From positions 62,001 to 126,000 of the forward strand of contig CALUOR010000001.1 of assembly GCA_944322285.1 (NCBI GenBank): 64,000 nt of DNA, in the 5' to 3' direction. Shown piece by piece: positions 60,794-64,000 of this stretch. The DNA is from an uncultured Bacteroides sp. (GTDB lineage: Bacteria > Bacteroidota > Bacteroidia > Bacteroidales > Bacteroidaceae). Under the pieces are notes generated by a model that worked only from the letters and a program-made list of their open reading frames with translations, made no database searches and was not told the origin of the DNA. Every line of letters begins with the position of its first letter. The stretch's first letter is position 1. Both the position numbers and the translations under genes were made by a program.

Positions 60794-62068
60794 ATGAAAA
60801 AGGTATTATTTGTAGCGGCTTTGCTGATGGGAGCGACCAGCCTGACTTTCGCTCAAGAGAAAGCCGTAAAAGAAGCCAAAAAAATCGCCAACGGCACAAA
60901 TCCCGATTTCGCCAAGGCGGAAGAACTGATTAACCAAGCCCTAGTTAATCCTGAGACCAAAGACCTGGCCGAGACATGGGACGTGGCCGGTTTTATCCAA
61001 CGCAGAAGAAGCGAGGAGGAGATGAAGAACGCCTACCTGCGCAAGCCCTATGACACCCTGCAGGTGTATAACAGCGCGCTGAACATGTGCCGTTACTACT
61101 TCAAGTGCGACGAGCTGGCCCAAATCCCCAACGAAAAGGGTAAGATTAAGAACAAATACCGCAAGAGCAACGCCGCCACGATGCTGAACGAGCGCGGAAA
61201 TCTTATCAACGGTGGTATTCAATATTATAACACTTATTTGGGTTCACAAAGCAAAGAAGATGGACAAAAGGCACTTGATTTCTTCGGAACATACGTAGAC
61301 TTTGCCAACCATCCGATGTTTGAGAAGGAAAACCTGCTCCAGACCGACACCATCCTGCCTACCATCGCTTACTACGCAAGCATGGTGGCTACCCGCTTGG
61401 AAGACTATCCCAGCGTGTTGAAGTATGCACCTTATGCAAAGGATGACAAGGAAGTAGGTAAATTCGCCATGGAGTTGGAGTCTACAGCCTTGAAAGCTGA
61501 AGGTGATACTGCCAAGTGGATTGCATCGCTTCAGGAAGGTATCCAAAAATATCCCGACCATCAATTCTTCTTCGGAAACTTGATAGATTACTATAGCAAT
61601 AGCAATAAGTACGATGAAGCCTTGAAATTTGCCGACAACATGTTGGCTAAAGACCCCAACAACACATTCTATTTGTATGTAAAAGGTTATCTGTATCACA
61701 ACATGTACACCGTGTTGAGAGAGAAAGATGCCGCACAAGCCGCTGAAGCTTTGAACAAGGCCATTGAATTCTATCAGAAGACTACAGAGATTGATCCTAG
61801 CTATGCCGAAGCTTATTCTAACTTAGGCTTGGTATATTGCCTCCAAGCGCAAGACTTCTCGGAAAAAGCTACTACAGACGTAAACGATCCGAAATACCAG
61901 CAAGACCAAGCTGCTTTGAAAGTGTTCTACGAAAAGGCAAGACCTTGCTACGAGAAGGCACGCCAGCTCCAGCCCGAAAAGAAAGAGCTTTGGCTGAATG
62001 GTCTGTATCGCGTATACTACAACTTGCAGATGGGGCCCGAATTTGAAGAAATCGAGAGCCTGATGTAA
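60794..62068 (+). CDS. Tetratricopeptide-repeat periplasmic protein
   Basis: The 424-residue protein has a signal peptide (1-20, ending FAQ) and then helical repeats. TPR patterns are visible at about 245-280 (FFGNLIDYYSNSNKYDEALKFADNML), 285-320 (YVKGYLYHNM) and 335-365 (SYAEAYSNLGLVYCLQAQD). Bacteroidales carry a related TPR gene downstream of gyrA, which suggests this is conserved, but its role is unknown to me. It is 42 bases after gyrA and may be co-transcribed; a clear terminator ends it. Confidence 0.8.
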   Translation: MKKVLFVAALLMGATSLTFAQEKAVKEAKKIANGTNPDFAKAEELINQALVNPETKDLAETWDVAGFIQRRRSEEEMKNAYLRKPYDTLQVYNSALNMCRYYFKCDELAQIPNEKGKIKNKYRKSNAATMLNERGNLINGGIQYYNTYLGSQSKEDGQKALDFFGTYVDFANHPMFEKENLLQTDTILPTIAYYASMVATRLEDYPSVLKYAPYAKDDKEVGKFAMELESTALKAEGDTAKWIASLQEGIQKYPDHQFFFGNLIDYYSNSNKYDEALKFADNMLAKDPNNTFYLYVKGYLYHNMYTVLREKDAAQAAEALNKAIEFYQKTTEIDPSYAEAYSNLGLVYCLQAQDFSEKATTDVNDPKYQQDQAALKVFYEKARPCYEKARQLQPEKKELWLNGLYRVYYNLQMGPEFEEIESLM

Positions 62069-62120
62069 TTTGGGAAATCCGCCCCTAATGAAGGGCCTAA
62101 TATGTTTTTTTGTTCATGTA

Positions 62121-62156
62121 ACACTCCTAAGAAGTGATTTCTTGGGAGTGTTTTTT
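62121..62156 (+). terminator. Rho-independent terminator after the TPR gene
   Basis: ACACTCCTAAGAA (62121-62133) pairs with TTCTTGGGAGTGT (62139-62151) around a five-base loop, followed by TTTTT. The gap up to the next gene shows nothing else. Confidence 0.9.
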
Positions 62157-62311
62157 GTGTCATTTGTACAAGACACGATCCCGCTTACAGTTCTAACAAA
62201 TGGCAATTACAAAAATAGAAAGTAAAAAGTTTGCATTTATCTGAATTATTGCTTAAGTTTATCCCCGAATAATAGCAAAATAACAGATTACTAACCATTA
62301 AATTGATGAAT

Positions 62312-62575
62312 ATGAGGACTATAACATTCAATGAACTACGTAAAATCAAAGATTCTTTGCCCACGGGGAGCATGCATCGGATAGCCGACGAGTTGGGCCT
62401 GAGCGTAGATACCGTCCGCAACTTCTTCGGAGGACATAATTTTAAGGAAGGCGAAAGCGTGGGCATCCACTTGGAGCCGGGACCTGATGGCGGCCTGGTG
62501 ATGCTGGATGACACGACGGTGCTCGACAGAGCCTTGCAGATATTGGACGAAGTAGCCAACGAGAACAAAGATTAA
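62312..62575 (+). CDS. Small HTH-type DNA-binding protein of Bacteroidales
   Basis: The 87-residue protein begins MRTITFNELRKIKDSL. I chose the third in-frame start (62312) because it removes a non-homologous tail. A helix-turn-helix fits about residues 18-38 (MHRIADELGLSVDTVRNFFGG). The rest is a short hydrophobic-acidic domain (IHLEPGPDGGLVMLDDTTVLDRALQIL). Similar small proteins occur across Bacteroidales and are probably transcription or nucleoid factors; the target is unknown. It is monocistronic with a strong terminator. Confidence 0.75.
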   Translation: MRTITFNELRKIKDSLPTGSMHRIADELGLSVDTVRNFFGGHNFKEGESVGIHLEPGPDGGLVMLDDTTVLDRALQILDEVANENKD

Positions 62576-62597
62576 AGCCGGACTTTTTATCAATACA

Positions 62598-62648
62598 TGG
62601 GATTGCATCGATGATTATTCGTTATTCGATGCAATCCCATATTTTTTA
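62598..62648 (+). terminator. Rho-independent terminator after the small HTH gene
   Basis: TGGGATTGCATCG (62598-62610) pairs with CGATGCAATCCCA (62627-62639), followed by TATTTTTTAT. Confidence 0.9.
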
Positions 62649-62769
62649 TAGGTTCGCAAAAGAAAAAATAATCACGATTATGTTTAGTATTAGAGAGTGG
62701 AAATCATTTCTCCGCTGCTCTCCATCGCATTCACCCCCTTTTTTTATTAATGAATACCCGCAAAATGCC
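62649..62769. other. Short intergenic stretch, no gene called
   Basis: The AT-rich sequence between the HTH terminator and the bat terminator shows no coding frame, repeat or promoter that I can support. Confidence 0.4.
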
Positions 62770-62775
62770 AAGAAA

Positions 62776-62810
62776 AAAGGGAGAAAAAGTATCGGCTTCT
62801 TACTCCCTTT
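62776..62810 (-). terminator. Rho-independent terminator of the bat operon
   Basis: AAAGGGAG (62776-62783) pairs with CTCCCTTT (62803-62810); on the minus strand a T-run follows. It is 73 bases after the batE stop. Confidence 0.7.
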
Positions 62811-62883
62811 AACTCTATGAAATAACTCCTTATTAATTTCTTATTGGTAAAATGCGAGCATTCATATTCTATTAAATGTCTTT

Positions 62884-63717
62884 CTAAATCACCTCGATAT
62901 CCGAAGCCGGCACCCAACCGACTTTTCCATCCTCCAAACTGATTTCCTTCCACTCGCGCATGGTGTTGTCCTTTATCTCCACCTTGCGCCCTTCGTGCAA
63001 CACGAACAGGCTCGTTCCGCTTTCGCTGGGCGTGCTCCGTACGGTGACGCTCGGCGCCAGGATTATGGCCTTATTCCGTTGCGTCAGTTCGCTTTTTTGC
63101 TGGGCGGCAAATACATTGCACAGGACGGTAAACGCGAGGCATACAAGGCCGCAGATGAAGCCTGTCTTCTTCAATCGCATCTTCTTAGAAAAGAAAAACA
63201 AGGCCGACGAAGCTAGCAAAAGCAGGAAAAAGACGATGCCATACTTGGCCCACGCATCCACACTCAGGCAATTAATCAAAGATTTTGTCCATGTCACGAA
63301 GAATATCTCCGGTATGGGTGTCACCTTGTCTATCGTTTTGGCTTGCGCTACTTCCAGGTTCGCGCGGATGTCCGTATTTCCCGGGGAAAGCAGTAAGGCG
63401 CGCTCGTAATTCAGGATGGCGCGGGCTATGTCCCCACTCTTATAATAGCTGTTTCCCAGGTTGTAATAGATTTCCGGGGCTTCTCCGTTCTGCAACAAGG
63501 CCTCGTAGATTTGGATGGCCGCGGCAAAATCATTGCGCATGTAGGCACTGTCCCCTTCCGCCTTGGTCACGTTACTCATCTGCTTGGAGGCCGAGAATTC
63601 GGCGCGCGTATGGGCTATGCTGTCCGCTCCTCCCGCCATGTTTCGCTGGGTATCTCCTTGCCCGTATGTGAGGAAGGAAATCATCAGAGCAAGCGCGAAA
63701 AATACAATCTTTTTCAT
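62884..63717 (-). CDS. batE: BatE-like TPR and SH3 domain protein
   Basis: The 277-residue protein has a signal or anchor sequence (about 1-19), TPR repeats (about 48-120, with APEIYYNLGNSYYKSGDIARAILNYERALLLSPG), two membrane helices (about 160-177 and 185-205) and a C-terminal bacterial SH3 domain (about 215-277, with VTVRSTPSESG and GWVPASDIEVI). This is the layout of BatE in the Bat (Bacteroides aerotolerance) operon, which was linked to oxygen tolerance in B. fragilis, though the mechanism is disputed. It is 16 bases after the BatD fragment, in the same direction. Confidence 0.85.
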   Translation of the reverse strand: MKKIVFFALALMISFLTYGQGDTQRNMAGGADSIAHTRAEFSASKQMSNVTKAEGDSAYMRNDFAAAIQIYEALLQNGEAPEIYYNLGNSYYKSGDIARAILNYERALLLSPGNTDIRANLEVAQAKTIDKVTPIPEIFFVTWTKSLINCLSVDAWAKYGIVFFLLLLASSALFFFSKKMRLKKTGFICGLVCLAFTVLCNVFAAQQKSELTQRNKAIILAPSVTVRSTPSESGTSLFVLHEGRKVEIKDNTMREWKEISLEDGKVGWVPASDIEVI

Positions 63718-63733
63718 TCTATCTATCTCTTTT

Positions 63734-64000
63734 TTAATGCTTTATAGAATTTTCCATCTTACTAATCACTTCGAACGAGGCTTTATATACCTGGTCCATC
63801 GCTTGGTTGGGGTCACCTGGGGCAAAACGGGCGAACTCGCATTGGTTCAACGCGTCGAGGAACTCTTTTATCAACTCGGCTTGCACGCCTACCTTCTGCA
63901 ATTCCTCCTCGATATTGTCCTTGGACAAGCGCGATACGGGGATGTTCAGCTTATCGCTGATATAGCCCCACAAGGCTTTCAGCACTTCGTCATAGAAGGT
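63734..64000 (-). CDS. batD: BatD-like protein, C-terminal part only
   Basis: The frame is open from the window edge (no start is needed) to a stop at 63734. The visible 88 residues end in CEFARFAPGDPNQAMDQVYK and then ASFEVISKMENSIKH, which fits the cytoplasmic tail of BatD (oxygen-tolerance protein) seen in other Bacteroides. The ATG-initiated frame at 63985 is probably internal. It precedes batE by 16 bases, consistent with a bat operon entering from the right. Confidence 0.7.
   Translation of the reverse strand, partial: TFYDEVLKALWGYISDKLNIPVSRLSKDNIEEELQKVGVQAELIKEFLDALNQCEFARFAPGDPNQAMDQVYKASFEVISKMENSIKH

Overview
The window looks like a chromosomal segment of a gut Bacteroidales bacterium, most likely Bacteroidaceae (Bacteroides/Phocaeicola group). 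The evidence is the repeated -7 promoter box TAnnTTTG (often with TTTG about 19-23 bases upstream), Bacteroidales-restricted protein types (LruC/DUF4842 lipoproteins, FimB/Mfa2-like fimbrial lipoproteins, Wzi-type outer membrane protein, Bat proteins), a complete Rnf operon preceded by an RseC-like gene and followed by galE, and weak use of Shine-Dalgarno sites. No rRNA, tRNA, CRISPR array or complete transposase was seen.

Layout. 1-2908 (minus): LruC-domain lipoprotein, stand-alone response regulator and the start of a third gene that leaves the window. 3220-5131: type I asparaginase, a truncated XRE-type HTH remnant behind an intact promoter, a DUF308 membrane protein. 5318-12475: M23 peptidase, C69 dipeptidase, phosphohexomutase, agmatine deiminase and a DUF2148 protein. 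12579-17902: SLC13/RCK transporter, Nif3-like protein with a zinc-ribbon coiled-coil protein, FHA protein and HU/SPOR protein. 18007-23961: Wzi-like protein, RfbC, DEAD-box helicase, GH35 beta-galactosidase, and a thioredoxin-fold protein without active-site cysteines behind a structured leader. 24339-31272: RseC-RnfBCDGEA and galE. 31769-32493: PIN-domain protein with a small upstream partner (probable toxin-antitoxin pair). 32598-45942: six co-directional surface lipoproteins that look like a fimbria/adhesin locus. 46498-54771: a second LruC lipoprotein, ThrE-like exporter, patatin/Omp85 protein and HtpG. 54885-64000: ClpC, GyrA, a TPR protein, a small HTH protein, BatE and the end of BatD.

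The most striking feature is not a gene. At least seven intergenic elements (5153-5307, 7004-7155, 8879-9033, about 31527-31672, 37024-37178, 38353-38572, 43186-43326, 46207-46363) are large inverted repeats, most bounded by the same imperfect 13-base termini (AAATGGGAATTTA ... TAAATTATCATTT). The interiors are modular: stem arms come in at least four unrelated repeat types, several copies share a central block beginning GGCTGCGCTG and ending GCCGCATGG or close to it, and this block occurs in both orientations relative to the termini. Five of them end within about 40 bases of a start codon, and two lie just after a recognisable promoter, so they would form part of the 5' leader RNA. Two further arrays of 22-23-base-spaced short palindromes follow the surface-lipoprotein genes at 45950-46029 and 48662-48759.

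Functionally the window joins energy metabolism (Rnf ion pump), sugar and capsule metabolism (phosphohexomutase, GalE, RfbC, Wzi, GH35), cell envelope and adhesion (M23, fimbrial locus, LruC, patatin/Omp85, Bat), proteostasis (HtpG, ClpC) and DNA topology (GyrA). All assignments come from reading motifs and context; no database search was run.
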